Assembly (NCBI GenBank): GCA_023418095.1
Contig: JAEZDL010000056.1
Location: 1-27,376, forward strand
Reading direction: 5' to 3'
From: Bacteroidota bacterium
GTDB lineage: Bacteria > Bacteroidota > Bacteroidia > Flavobacteriales_F > PHOS-HE28
DNA: 27,376 nucleotides
Shown: piece after piece, positions 1 to 8,543 of the stretch
Numbering within the stretch: position 1 is the stretch's first letter
How the letters are laid out: each line of letters begins with the position of its first letter
The notes under the pieces: model-generated
Databases searched by the model: none
Seen by the model: the letters and a program-made list of their open reading frames with translations, nothing else
What the model was told of the DNA's origin: nothing
Made by a program: the position numbers and the translations under genes

Positions 1-94
1 CAGTTCGGAACTCTCGATCATTTCATCAGGATGGTGTTGCAATGTACCCAACTCCGGTCGCCGGCCGATCGGCAAGTGTTCGCAACTTCGCACC

Positions 95-1498
95 ATGGCT
101 TTCGGAAAGGTCGATGATCTGATGATCACGGAATTGCGCGAGGTGCTGGGCGGGGAACTTATCCTTCGATCCGATGAGGACCGCAGGCGATATGGGCATG
201 ACGAGACCGAGGATCTGAGCTTTCCGCCGGAAATAGTGGTACGGCCGCGCACCACGCAACAGGTCGCGCATGTGGTACGCACCTGCGCGAAGTACGAGAT
301 CCCGATCACCCCGATCGGTGGACGCACCGGCCTGAGCGGCGGGGCGCTTTCCGTGCATGGCGGCGTTGCACTCGTGCTCGATCGCATGGATGAGATCGTG
401 CATATCGATGAAAAGAACCTGCAGGTGATCGTTCAGCCCGGGGTGATCACGCAGGTGCTCCAGGAAGCCGTGGCCGCGAAAGGACTTTACTACCCGCCCG
501 ATCCAAGCAGCCGTGGATCGTGCACCATCGGTGGTAATCTGGCGGAGAACGCCGGAGGACCACGAGCCGTGAAGTATGGCGTGACGCGCGATTATGTGCT
601 CGATCTGGAAGTGGTATTGGCAGATGGCAGCGTCATCCGCACCGGTGCGCGAACGCTGAAGAACAGCACCGGTTACGATCTTACGCGGTTGATCGTGGGT
701 AGTGAGGGAACGCTCGCGATCATCACCCAGGCGGTGCTGCGCCTGGTGCCGCTTCCCAGGGAGAGCAGGCTGATGCTGGTGCCGTTCAACAGCGCACGAA
801 AGGCGTGTGAAGCGGTGAGCGCGATCTTCAGGGCGGGGATCACCCCGAGCGCGCTGGAATTCATGGAGCGCGATGCGATCGATTGGACGCTCCGGTACAT
901 CGAAGGCATTTCAGTGAAGGTGGGGAGTGATGAAAAGGCCCATCTGCTGATCGAGGTGGATGGCTCCCATGCCGATGGCCTGATGCAGGATTGCCAGACG
1001 ATCATGGAGGTGATGGAAGCGCACGAGGCCGGCGAGATCCTTTTCGCTGAGACCTTGTTGGAAAAGGAAGCGCTCTGGAAGTTGCGGCGCAATGTGGCCG
1101 TGGCTGTTAAGGCGAACAGCGTTTATAAGGAAGAGGATACCGTTGTACCGCGCTATCATCTGCCCGAACTGCTGGAAGGAGTGAAGTCGATCGGCGCACG
1201 GTATGGATTCAAAAGTGTTTGCTATGGTCATGCAGGAGATGGGAACCTGCATGTCAACATCATCAAGGGCGATCTCTCCGACCGGTTCTGGGAAGAGGAG
1301 CTACCCAGGGCGATCCGCGAGATATTCCAGCTTACCGTGGAACTCGGTGGGACCTTGAGCGGCGAGCACGGGATCGGGTTGGTCCAACGGCCTTACATGG
1401 ATATCGCTTTCGACCGGCGACAGCTCGATCTGATGAGGTCGATCAAGGATTCGTTCGATCCCTTGGGGATCATGAATCCGGGAAAGATCCTGCCATAG
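95..1498 (+). CDS. FAD-linked oxidase, GlcD / D-lactate dehydrogenase type
   Basis: This 467-residue protein is a flavin-dependent 2-hydroxyacid oxidase of the GlcD / D-lactate dehydrogenase family, which oxidises glycolate, D-lactate or a related acid and passes electrons to the respiratory chain. The N-terminal PCMH-type FAD domain shows PIGGRTGLSGGA near residue 75, IGGNLAENAGG near 150 and GSEGTLAIIT near 205. The C-terminal FAD-oxidase domain has YGHAGDGNLHVN, SGEHGIGL and the terminal PGKILP. Length fits a complete single-chain enzyme. The start at 95 is preceded by no Shine-Dalgarno sequence; an in-frame ATG at 122 is the alternative. No glcE or glcF partner follows: the next gene encodes an unrelated secreted protein. 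The family is certain, but the substrate cannot be chosen from sequence alone. Confidence 0.93.
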   Translation: MAFGKVDDLMITELREVLGGELILRSDEDRRRYGHDETEDLSFPPEIVVRPRTTQQVAHVVRTCAKYEIPITPIGGRTGLSGGALSVHGGVALVLDRMDEIVHIDEKNLQVIVQPGVITQVLQEAVAAKGLYYPPDPSSRGSCTIGGNLAENAGGPRAVKYGVTRDYVLDLEVVLADGSVIRTGARTLKNSTGYDLTRLIVGSEGTLAIITQAVLRLVPLPRESRLMLVPFNSARKACEAVSAIFRAGITPSALEFMERDAIDWTLRYIEGISVKVGSDEKAHLLIEVDGSHADGLMQDCQTIMEVMEAHEAGEILFAETLLEKEALWKLRRNVAVAVKANSVYKEEDTVVPRYHLPELLEGVKSIGARYGFKSVCYGHAGDGNLHVNIIKGDLSDRFWEEELPRAIREIFQLTVELGGTLSGEHGIGLVQRPYMDIAFDRRQLDLMRSIKDSFDPLGIMNPGKILP

Positions 1499-1559
1499 AA
1501 AGACAGGCGGAAGAAGTTCGTCCCGGCCGCATGATCTCAAGGTCGGCCGATCATACGGA

Positions 1560-1590
1560 TTTGACGCTGGCGCAAGATCTGTCTATTTTG
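1560..1590 (+). promoter_or_regulatory. Bacteroidota-type promoter for the T9SS protein gene
   Basis: TTTG at 1560-1563 and TATTTTG at 1584-1590 are separated by 20 bases. This resembles the Bacteroidota -33 (TTTG) and -7 (TAnnTTTG) elements, with one base missing from the -7 box. Transcription would start near 1596, giving a leader of about 35 bases before the ATG at 1631. It is a match by eye, not a mapped start site. Confidence 0.5.
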
Positions 1591-1630
1591 CGCTCCCAAA
1601 CCGAAGCAGATATCGACGAAGGGCAAAAAC

Positions 1631-4600
1631 ATGTCGACGAAAAGCTTCAAACTACACACGAAGATGGCACGTTCATTACGATCAGGATCGCTCACAGGAA
1701 TTCTTGCCGGAATTTTAATGTTGGCAGGGACGAATTCCTTCGGTCAATTGAGCGCTTATTATGGCTTCAAGCAGCAGACCGAAGTGTTCACACAACTCGG
1801 CGGAGGTGCCACGGCGCTGTTCTCGGGTGTGGGCATCAATGATCAGGTTTCCACCGCGATCACGATCCCAACATTCCACTTCAACGAAACGGCCTATACG
1901 CAGATCTACATCTCGGCGAACGGGTTCATCACTTTCGGATCGGCGCCGGCCACGAATAATTATACTCCGCTGAGCAGTGCTGCCGGTTATGCCGGAGCCA
2001 TCTCGGCTTTTGGGACGAACCTCCAAGCCCGGAACGGTGGCAGTCGTGTTCTATATGAACAGGTTGGGGATGAATTTGTGATCGAATGGCGGAATATGCG
2101 CAGGGTCGGTCTCACGGAAGGCCTCAATTTCCAGATAAGGCTCAATTCCGTGACACGCGGCATCTCCGTGGTGTATGGCGGCATTGCTCCGGGACCTGAT
2201 GCCGCGGTTGCATTCCAACCTGAAGTAGGCATTCGCGGGGCTTCGAACGCATTTCCAGCGAACGTGATGAACCGCACGGTGGGAACTGGCACGGAGAACT
2301 GGGTATCGAGCCTTCCCGGCACGGCCAACAACAGCACCATGCGCTTTACTTCCGCTTCACCGGCGAAATTCTTCGTGGACGGGCTTACGTACCGATGGGC
2401 GCCTTTCGTGCTGTACAGTACCACATCGGGCAACATGATCGATGATATCTGGGCCTTCACCCCGAACGGAGCCGCTACTACCGTTGATGTGTCTGGTGAA
2501 TATAAGGTGGTGATCCAGAGCGGGCACACGGTGGGCGTTACCGGTCTGATGACGATCGGTGATCTCGATCTTCAGGCGGGTGGTATCATGAACATCGGTA
2601 CCGAGCAACGGCTCGTGGTCACAGGAAGTTCGGTGCAACTCACAGGAAACCTTCAGGCGGCCGGGGAACTTTCCCTTGAAGGTGTCGCGGCTACAACGAT
2701 CAATACACCGGGAACGGTGACATTGGGCGATCTGATCGTGATGACGCCGGCAGGCACAGTGATGCAGGGTGGATATGATATCGTGAACAGCCTGAGACTT
2801 GAAGCAGGTGTGACCGATGCCACAGGGGCAGAGGTCCGCTTGTTAAGCACGGCCACGGGAACCGCACGGTTGGCCACTGTCGCACCTTCCGCGGATTACC
2901 TCGGAGAGCTGACCATGCAGCGACATATACCCGCTGGTGTCACCAACTGGCGTTTGATGGGCAGCGCCACCAGCGATCGTACCATCGCCGACTGGAATGA
3001 CGACTTCTACACCGCCGGGTTCCCGGGCGCTGATTACCCGAACTTCTACGTGGGCGGCCAATTGTGGCCGAGCATCAGGTTCTATGATGAGAGCGTTGCT
3101 GGTGGAAGCATGAACGATGGGCTGATCGGCGTGACTGGTAACGCACATGCATTGGAGGAAGGCCGTGGTTACGCGGTCTGGAGCGGTGATAACCTGGGCG
3201 GAACGCAGGCTTTCAATGTTGATGTAAAGGGTGAGCCGATCATCGCGCAAAGCCCGCTCGCGTTGCCGCTCAGTTACACCAACACCGGCAACGCGGCGAT
3301 CGATGGCTGGAGCCTGGTGGCCAACCCCTTGCCAAGCCCGATCGCCTTTAGCCAGATCGATCGCGGTGCCGATGTGGAGAACGCCTATTGGATATACAAC
3401 CCCACCAACGGTAACAACGCCAGCTGGAACGGTGTGGTGGGCACCAACGGTGCGAACGGCATCATTCAAAGCTCACAAGGATTCTGGATGAAGGCGAACG
3501 GTCCGGCCGTGACCACGAGCGTTGATGAGAACGACAAAGTGGCCGGCAATACGGGCGGCCTTTTCGGCGGTGTGGCTTTGCAGACCGAACTTCCGCTGGT
3601 GCGGCTGAAGATCAGCAGCGGAATGAACAGTTTCAGTGATGAAGCGGTGATCGTGTTCACGGATGGAACTCCGGAACAAAGTGCGAACGATGTGGCCTAT
3701 TTCGCCTGGAGCCATCCTTCGGCACCACGCATCAGCAGCCGCAGCAGCGATGGAATGGATCTGGCGATCAACATGTATGGTGAATTCACCGAGGCGATCT
3801 CCATCCCGATCCATGTAGGAGCACCGATCGCTGGTACTTACACCATCAAGGCCACGGAACTCACCGGCGTTGATGGTCGAAGCTGCCTGGTGATCGAGGA
3901 TCTGCAGACCGGCACGATCACACCATTGACAAGCGATGCGGGGTATAATTTCGATCTGCAGGCGAATGCGGATGTTTCACAACCGCGATTCCTCCTGCAT
4001 GCATCAGCACCTGTGCAGCACGAGCTCACGGGCGTCACCTGCAATGGTGAAGCGAATGGTTCGGCCACTGTGCTGCTTCCCACTGCCACCGCCGATGTGG
4101 CCTGGCTCGATGCCTCGGGGGGCGTCATCGCACAAGAGGTTCAGGCCGTGGGATCGGCAACGATCCAGGATCTTCCGGCTGGCAATTACATGGTGAGCGT
4201 ATCGAGCGATGCAGGGTGTGGTTCGTTGATCAGCGAATTCACGATCACCGAGCCGTTCGCACTGGAAACAGAGGCTGCGGTGACCGACGCGACCTGCGCC
4301 AATTCGAACGACGGGGGCATCTACCTCAACGTCCTCGGTGGAATTGCACCCTACGATTATGCATGGAGCAATGGGTCGATCGATGCCGCGATCACCGATG
4401 GTGAAGGATCGTATTCGGTTACTGTTACCGATGCCAATGGTTGCACCATCGTAAGCACCGGTCTACAGATCGGCAGCGGCACAACGCCAGCCGCCAGCTT
4501 CGAGGGACCATCGAGCGTAGCGGCCGCTGAACCGGTCCAGTTCACGAACACTTCGATCGATGCCACCGAACACCTCTGGGACCTTGGTGATGGCACCACA

Positions 4601-4981
4601 AGCACGGAATTTTCGCCTGTACATATGTACATGCAACCAGGTGTCTACATGGTTTCGCTCATCGCGAGCAACGGTAATTGCACCGACTCGTTCACCATGC
4701 CGGTCACGGTTGAACTCACCACCTCGATCGAAGGAAATACGGACGAACAATTGAACGTCTGGAGCAACGCCGATCACTTCATCATCGACGGGATCGTTGC
4801 AAAGGATGTGATCGACGTGACCGTGTTCGATGCGGCCGGAAAGTTGCATGCCGTTGGCCAATTCCAGGCCGATAATGGCAGGATAATGATACCGGCCAAC
4901 GGGCTGAACGATGGTATCTGGATGCTCCTGATCTTGCAGGCCGGAGAACGAAATACGTTCAAGGTGCCTTTGGCTCGTTGA
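1631..4981 (+). CDS. Large secreted T9SS protein with SprB-like and PKD domains
   Basis: This 1116-residue protein is predicted to be exported by Sec and then displayed on the surface or released by the type IX secretion system. A signal peptide with a long basic n-region ends near NSFGQ at about residue 39. The first 780 residues form a beta-rich region I cannot place in a named family. Two SprB-like repeats follow (about 797-878 and 879-953; the second contains the typical DANGCT). A PKD domain (about 954-1029) has WDLGDGTTS and PGVYMVSL. The last 87 residues are a type A T9SS sorting domain ending in FKVPLAR. The start at 1631 has a weak GAAGGG upstream; an in-frame ATG at residue 12 would also leave a usable signal peptide. 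It is a single gene with its own promoter and terminator. An adhesin or surface-layer role is inference. Confidence 0.9.
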   Translation: MSTKSFKLHTKMARSLRSGSLTGILAGILMLAGTNSFGQLSAYYGFKQQTEVFTQLGGGATALFSGVGINDQVSTAITIPTFHFNETAYTQIYISANGFITFGSAPATNNYTPLSSAAGYAGAISAFGTNLQARNGGSRVLYEQVGDEFVIEWRNMRRVGLTEGLNFQIRLNSVTRGISVVYGGIAPGPDAAVAFQPEVGIRGASNAFPANVMNRTVGTGTENWVSSLPGTANNSTMRFTSASPAKFFVDGLTYRWAPFVLYSTTSGNMIDDIWAFTPNGAATTVDVSGEYKVVIQSGHTVGVTGLMTIGDLDLQAGGIMNIGTEQRLVVTGSSVQLTGNLQAAGELSLEGVAATTINTPGTVTLGDLIVMTPAGTVMQGGYDIVNSLRLEAGVTDATGAEVRLLSTATGTARLATVAPSADYLGELTMQRHIPAGVTNWRLMGSATSDRTIADWNDDFYTAGFPGADYPNFYVGGQLWPSIRFYDESVAGGSMNDGLIGVTGNAHALEEGRGYAVWSGDNLGGTQAFNVDVKGEPIIAQSPLALPLSYTNTGNAAIDGWSLVANPLPSPIAFSQIDRGADVENAYWIYNPTNGNNASWNGVVGTNGANGIIQSSQGFWMKANGPAVTTSVDENDKVAGNTGGLFGGVALQTELPLVRLKISSGMNSFSDEAVIVFTDGTPEQSANDVAYFAWSHPSAPRISSRSSDGMDLAINMYGEFTEAISIPIHVGAPIAGTYTIKATELTGVDGRSCLVIEDLQTGTITPLTSDAGYNFDLQANADVSQPRFLLHASAPVQHELTGVTCNGEANGSATVLLPTATADVAWLDASGGVIAQEVQAVGSATIQDLPAGNYMVSVSSDAGCGSLISEFTITEPFALETEAAVTDATCANSNDGGIYLNVLGGIAPYDYAWSNGSIDAAITDGEGSYSVTVTDANGCTIVSTGLQIGSGTTPAASFEGPSSVAAAEPVQFTNTSIDATEHLWDLGDGTTSTEFSPVHMYMQPGVYMVSLIASNGNCTDSFTMPVTVELTTSIEGNTDEQLNVWSNADHFIIDGIVAKDVIDVTVFDAAGKLHAVGQFQADNGRIMIPANGLNDGIWMLLILQAGERNTFKVPLAR

Positions 4982-5000
4982 TCAAAGGATAGTTGATGGT

Positions 5001-5040
5001 GAAGCCCTGCCCGATCTTCGGGCAGGGCTTCCTGTTTTGC
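5001..5040 (+). terminator. Rho-independent terminator after the T9SS gene
   Basis: Bases 5001-5014 and 5018-5031 form a perfect 14-bp stem around a 3-base TCT loop, beginning 19 bases after the stop codon. The stem is GC-rich and is followed by CTGTTTTGC, a short T run. Confidence 0.85.
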
Positions 5041-5142
5041 ACCAGAGCAGTTATCGATCACATGTTCGGTCCATAGCTGTTCTCCGATCGGGAGCCATAA
5101 CCATTATCAGGGAATGTTATCTCTGGGATCAAGTGTGGGTTT

Positions 5143-5168
5143 AACATATGAATGGCCATACATATGTT
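5143..5168. repeat. 26-bp near-palindrome, copy 1
   Basis: Outer arms AACATATG and CATATGTT flank a central self-complementary ATGGCCAT, with single A bases between them. Twelve of 13 base pairs match; the only mismatch is the A/A pair flanking the core. It is identical to the copy at 5288. Confidence 0.92.
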
Positions 5169-5287
5169 CGTGCGCTGATGTTAAAAGCTAGATCAAATAA
5201 GAGTATTGAAAATAAGGGACTTAAGCATATAAGAGTAACCGCTCACTCAACGCGAAATGGTCCGTTCCAACGAGACAGGCTCATTCT

Positions 5288-5313
5288 AACATATGAATGG
5301 CCATACATATGTT
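5288..5313. repeat. 26-bp near-palindrome, copy 2
   Basis: This is an exact copy of 5143-5168, 145 bases downstream. The 119 bases between the two copies are AT-rich compared with the neighbouring genes. Confidence 0.92.
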
Positions 5314-5448
5314 CTGTCATGAGTTGGTCTTAGACCGATCGATCAAACGGCTTGGATGGCAACGCACGTGTTCGATCCATTGCTGTCCCCGATCGAAGTC
5401 ATTATCACTTTATGATGCTGTGTGATCTCAATTGGCCAAAACCGATCG

Positions 5449-5474
5449 GATATATGAGTGGCCATACATATGTT
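5449..5474. repeat. 26-bp near-palindrome, copy 3 (3 changes)
   Basis: It matches copies 1 and 2 at 23 of 26 positions; all three differences lie in the left half (positions 1, 3 and 10). The right half and the central GGCCAT are unchanged. Confidence 0.9.
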
Positions 5475-5586
5475 CCAAACTGACCAAAGCCCTTTCAAGT
5501 TGAAGTATAGAAGCAGTTAAAGCATAAATAAGAAACCATTCACATAATATGAAAATTAGTCGTTATAACGAAGCCAGCTCCGTTTG

Positions 5587-5612
5587 AACGTATGAATGCC
5601 CATACCGCGCGC
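5587..5612. repeat. 26-bp near-palindrome, copy 4 (decayed)
   Basis: The first 19 bases match the other copies except for two substitutions (A to G at position 4, G to C at position 13). Similarity then stops, and a GC-rich sequence reading CGCGCGCAG begins. The right arm is therefore replaced, which suggests truncation by the neighbouring repeat-like sequence. Confidence 0.7.
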
Positions 5613-5646
5613 AGCCGTGTGCATCTTAAGCGAGGGGCACGCCCAA
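5605..5646 (-). repeat. Possible truncated dispersed repeat at the end of the protease gene
   Basis: Read on the minus strand this begins TTTTGGGCGTGCCCCTCGC and continues into CGGCTGCGCGCGG. From memory it resembles the GGGCGTGCC-type dispersed repeats common in Bacteroidota genomes. It also contains a small GGGC-GT-GCCC hairpin that could help end transcription of the protease gene. Membership in a repeat family cannot be shown from one window. Confidence 0.35.
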
Positions 5647-5654
5647 AAGAACGA

Positions 5655-7859
5655 TCAGAGGTTCTCTTCGATCCACTGCGTCATCATCTCGAAAAGATGC
5701 ATGCGCGTGGTGCCGCCGTAGATCCCGTGGTTCTTGTCAGGATACATGAACTGATCGAAAGGTTTGTTCGCTTTCACGAGCGCCAGCACCATTTCGGCGG
5801 AGTTCTGGAAATGGACGTTGTCATCGCCCAGGCCATGTACGAGCAGGAAGTTACCTTTCAACTTGTCCACGTGGTTGATCGGGCTGTTGTCGTCGTAGCC
5901 TTGCGCGTTGTCCTTGGGCAGTCCCATGAAGCGTTCGGTGTAGATCGTATCGTAGAAACGCCAGTTGGAGACAGGTGCAACGGCGATCGCGGACTTGAAC
6001 ACATCGGCGCCTTTGGTGATGCACAGCGCGCTCATGTACCCGCCATAGCTCCAGCCCTGGATCCCGATCCGATCGGCGGCAACGTATGGTTGTTTCGCCA
6101 GCCATTTCGCAGTGGCGATCTGGTCCTCGGTTTCGTATTTCCCCAGCTGGCCATAGGTCATGTGCCTGAATTCCGATCCGCGGTGGCCGGTGCCGCGGCC
6201 ATCGACACAGGCAACGATGTAGCCTTTTTGGGCGAGCAGTGAATGCCAGAGGTGATCGCGGCCGCCGAACTGATCGAGCACCTCATTGCTGTTGGGGCCG
6301 CTGTACTGCGTCATCAGCACCGGATATTTCTGGCCTTCCGAGAAGTTCACCGGCTTCATCATCCAGCCGCGCAATTCCACGCCGCCATCGGTGGTGTAGG
6401 TGAAGAACTCGCGCTTCACCAGACCGTATTCATCCAGCGCTTTTTGCAGACGTTGATTGTCCTTGAGTACTTTCACCTGTTTGCCGTTACCCTGGTGAAG
6501 CGTTACGACAGGCGGTGTGTTAAGCGTACTGCGCGTGTTGATGAAGTAGCGGAAACCGGTGCTGAACTCGGCGTCGCTGTGGCCGCCTTCGGGCGAAAGC
6601 CGTGCGATCCTTCCGCCTTCGATCGGAACGGAGCAAACCTCCTGGTTCTCCGGCGCCGGACGCGATGCAGTGAACACCACGCGCTTTCCCTTCTCGTCGA
6701 TCCCCTTCACTTCCACCACATCCCAATTGCCGCTGGTGATCTGCTTGGGTTCGCCACCGATCGGAACATGATAGATGTGGTTCCAGCCGCCTTTTTCGCT
6801 GCTGAGCACGAAGCCGTTGCCGTTCGCGAGGAAATGCAGATCGTCCGTCACTTCGATGTACGTCCTGCTCTTTTCGCTGTACACCACATCTGCGATCGGT
6901 TCGCGGCTGCGTTGTGCAAGGTTGACGGTGCTGATCACCTTTTCATTCTGCAGACGGTTCATGCGCATGAACCAGAGCACATCGTTGTTCGCCGTCCAGC
7001 CGAGACGTGGCACGTACACTTCGCCTTCAGCACCGAGCGGGATCGTCCTGGTCTCAGCTGAAGCGATGTCGTATACGTGAAGGGAAACGATGCTATTGGC
7101 TTCGCCGGCCTTGGGATATTTGAAACGATATTCGCTCGGGTAGAGCTGGCCCTGGTACATCGTTAGATCGAACTCCTTCACGCCGCTCTCGTCGCTTTTC
7201 ATGTAGAGCAACTTCGTTCCCGCAGCGTTCCACTCGTACGCCTGCACCAGCTTGAATTCCTCCTCATACACCCAGTCGGTCGCGCCATTGATGATCTTGT
7301 TCCATGCACCATCGGTTGTCACCTGGGTTTCCTTCATGGTGGCGAGATCCACGATGAAGATGTTGTTGTCGCGAACAAATGCGGCCTTCGATCCATCGGG
7401 GCTGAACGTTGCGAGCCGTTGCTTCGCCTTTTCCAGATCTCCGAGCGGTTTCAGGTCTTTCGATCCGCGATCGTACACATAGTTGTATGCGTAATAGCTG
7501 TAACGGTAGATCGGATCGATATCGGTCTCGATCATCATCTTCTTCTCATCGCCGCTGAAGCCGTAACCCTGGATCTCGATCGGAACTGATCCGCCCGCTG
7601 GAACAAGATCTTTTCCCTTCACAAGCGTACCGACCTTCGATCCCGTCTTGTAGGCGTATTGGTTGATCACTGCTGTTTCACCTTCGGCCTCCAACACCGT
7701 GTAATGTTCGCCATCGTTCATGCTGGCAAGGCCGCCGACCATTTCCGCGCTGAAGGTGGGACTGTACCAGATCTCGCGATTGGTGAGCTCCTTTTGGGCG
7801 GAAAGCGTGAAGGAAATGAAGAGAAAGGCCGTTGCCGCAGTGATCTGTTTCAAGTTCAT
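5655..7859 (-). CDS. Secreted dipeptidyl peptidase IV-like serine protease (family S9B)
   Basis: This 734-residue exported protease removes dipeptides from peptide N termini, typically after proline or alanine, in the periplasm or at the cell surface. A signal peptide ends near TLSAQ at residue 21. A DPP-IV beta-propeller follows with the diagnostic DWVYEEE motif, whose glutamates bind the substrate amino group. The C-terminal alpha/beta hydrolase carries the nucleophile in GWSYGG (Ser about 604), the acid in GDDNVHF (about 680) and the base in DKNHG (His about 711). The frame is open upstream, but the ATG at 7859 is chosen because it begins directly with the signal peptide. It lies 90 bases after a small outer-membrane gene and may have its own promoter (TACCTTCG at 7890-7883). 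Likely role: peptide nutrition or processing of secreted proteins. Confidence 0.95.
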   Translation of the reverse strand: MNLKQITAATAFLFISFTLSAQKELTNREIWYSPTFSAEMVGGLASMNDGEHYTVLEAEGETAVINQYAYKTGSKVGTLVKGKDLVPAGGSVPIEIQGYGFSGDEKKMMIETDIDPIYRYSYYAYNYVYDRGSKDLKPLGDLEKAKQRLATFSPDGSKAAFVRDNNIFIVDLATMKETQVTTDGAWNKIINGATDWVYEEEFKLVQAYEWNAAGTKLLYMKSDESGVKEFDLTMYQGQLYPSEYRFKYPKAGEANSIVSLHVYDIASAETRTIPLGAEGEVYVPRLGWTANNDVLWFMRMNRLQNEKVISTVNLAQRSREPIADVVYSEKSRTYIEVTDDLHFLANGNGFVLSSEKGGWNHIYHVPIGGEPKQITSGNWDVVEVKGIDEKGKRVVFTASRPAPENQEVCSVPIEGGRIARLSPEGGHSDAEFSTGFRYFINTRSTLNTPPVVTLHQGNGKQVKVLKDNQRLQKALDEYGLVKREFFTYTTDGGVELRGWMMKPVNFSEGQKYPVLMTQYSGPNSNEVLDQFGGRDHLWHSLLAQKGYIVACVDGRGTGHRGSEFRHMTYGQLGKYETEDQIATAKWLAKQPYVAADRIGIQGWSYGGYMSALCITKGADVFKSAIAVAPVSNWRFYDTIYTERFMGLPKDNAQGYDDNSPINHVDKLKGNFLLVHGLGDDNVHFQNSAEMVLALVKANKPFDQFMYPDKNHGIYGGTTRMHLFEMMTQWIEENL

Positions 7860-7949
7860 GGAATGCTGTGATGCGAGGGTGCCGAAGGTATTAAAGCGTG
7901 ATGGATCGGAATTAACGATCGGGAAATGGCTTGAACCGCCCGTCACGAT

Positions 7950-8543
7950 CTACCAATCGAATTTCACCGCGATGGCCAGTTGATGGTTCACTAGTATCTC
8001 CGGTTTCAAGCCATACGCGTAAGTAACACGGATGTTGCTTATCGAAAAGCCGGCGCGAGCGATCGGTGTGTGTTCGGTGTGATCGAACGTTGAACCAAGT
8101 GCACTGTAGCCCGCTCCGATCCGAAGACCGAAACCGGGATCGGGCTTGTTGTTCGCTTCATTGAAAAGAAGCAGATCGGCCGTGCCGGTCACGCGGCCCA
8201 TGAAGAACACGTTCAGGAAGATCTCCGGCATCACGCCAAGGCCAAGGTTGATCGCCTCGTTGCCTGGACGGACCATGTAGTTCATTTCGTAGAAAAGCGA
8301 GGCCAGGAACGGGTGAATGATCCGATCCTCCTGGATCGCGAGGTTAGCGGAAAATCCACCGAAATGCGCGTAGTTCACGTTCGCCTGTGATCGCAACAGA
8401 TCATCGCCAGTGTAGGCGAAGCGATTGCCCGATTGCGCATAGATCGATGGTGCAAGAAGGATCGCGATCAACAGCGATCGGAAGCGATCACTTGAGCCTG
8501 CCGCCGACCCAATTCTCCGTAAGCACCAGTTCACCATTCTCAT
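7950..8543 (-). CDS. Small outer-membrane beta-barrel-like protein, unknown function
   Basis: This 197-residue protein has a basic N terminus, a short hydrophobic stretch ending SIYAQ near residue 37, and then alternating polar/apolar segments with many Gly and aromatic residues, ending in KFDW with a terminal aromatic. That pattern suggests a small outer-membrane barrel. I do not recognise the family. The chosen ATG at 8543 overlaps the end of the MORN-repeat gene by 56 bases; an ATG at 8537 is equally possible, and the only later candidate (a TTG just past the overlap) would destroy the signal peptide. The long overlap suggests translational coupling to the MORN-repeat gene upstream. Confidence 0.7.
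   Translation of the reverse strand: MRMVNWCLRRIGSAAGSSDRFRSLLIAILLAPSIYAQSGNRFAYTGDDLLRSQANVNYAHFGGFSANLAIQEDRIIHPFLASLFYEMNYMVRPGNEAINLGLGVMPEIFLNVFFMGRVTGTADLLLFNEANNKPDPGFGLRIGAGYSALGSTFDHTEHTPIARAGFSISNIRVTYAYGLKPEILVNHQLAIAVKFDW

Larger units (their letters stand above)
5059..5313. repeat. Tandem duplication, unit 1 (about 255 bp, period about 300 bp)
   Basis: This unit consists of a segment A beginning CACATGTTCGG at 5059, a 26-bp palindrome, an AT-rich segment B and a second palindrome. It aligns throughout with 5365-5612, which begins CACGTGTTCGA. The offset is 306 bases at the first palindrome and 299 at the second, so the order A-palindrome-B-palindrome occurs twice. The copies have diverged clearly outside the palindromes. 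It lies between two convergent genes, beyond the terminator of the left gene. No convincing reading frame spans it. Confidence 0.8.
5365..5612. repeat. Tandem duplication, unit 2
   Basis: This is the second diverged copy of the A-palindrome-B-palindrome unit. Segment A (5365-5448) matches 5059-5142 most clearly over its first 40 bases. Segment B (5475-5586) matches the end of the first B from AAGCATA onward, including the AACGA region just before the palindrome. GC content of 5461-5580 is about 35 percent by count, far below the genes on either side. Confidence 0.75.

Noticed and set aside
5148..5333. Open frame of 61 codons across the first two palindromes
   Set aside because: Its ends are formed by the palindromes themselves, it is not kept in the duplicated copy, and its composition does not look coding.
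5143..5612. Integron attC array
   Set aside because: The sites lack the attC core GTTRRRY/RYYYAAC arrangement, no cassette genes lie between them, and no integrase is seen.
5041..5654. CRISPR array
   Set aside because: The repeats are palindromic 26-mers spaced 138-161 bases apart with related spacers, and no cas genes are present.
6243..7061. 272-codon open frame antisense to the protease gene
   Set aside because: It lies entirely opposite a gene with intact catalytic motifs; low stop frequency in antisense frames of GC-rich genes explains it. The same applies to long antisense frames at 13495-14109 and 18715-19329.
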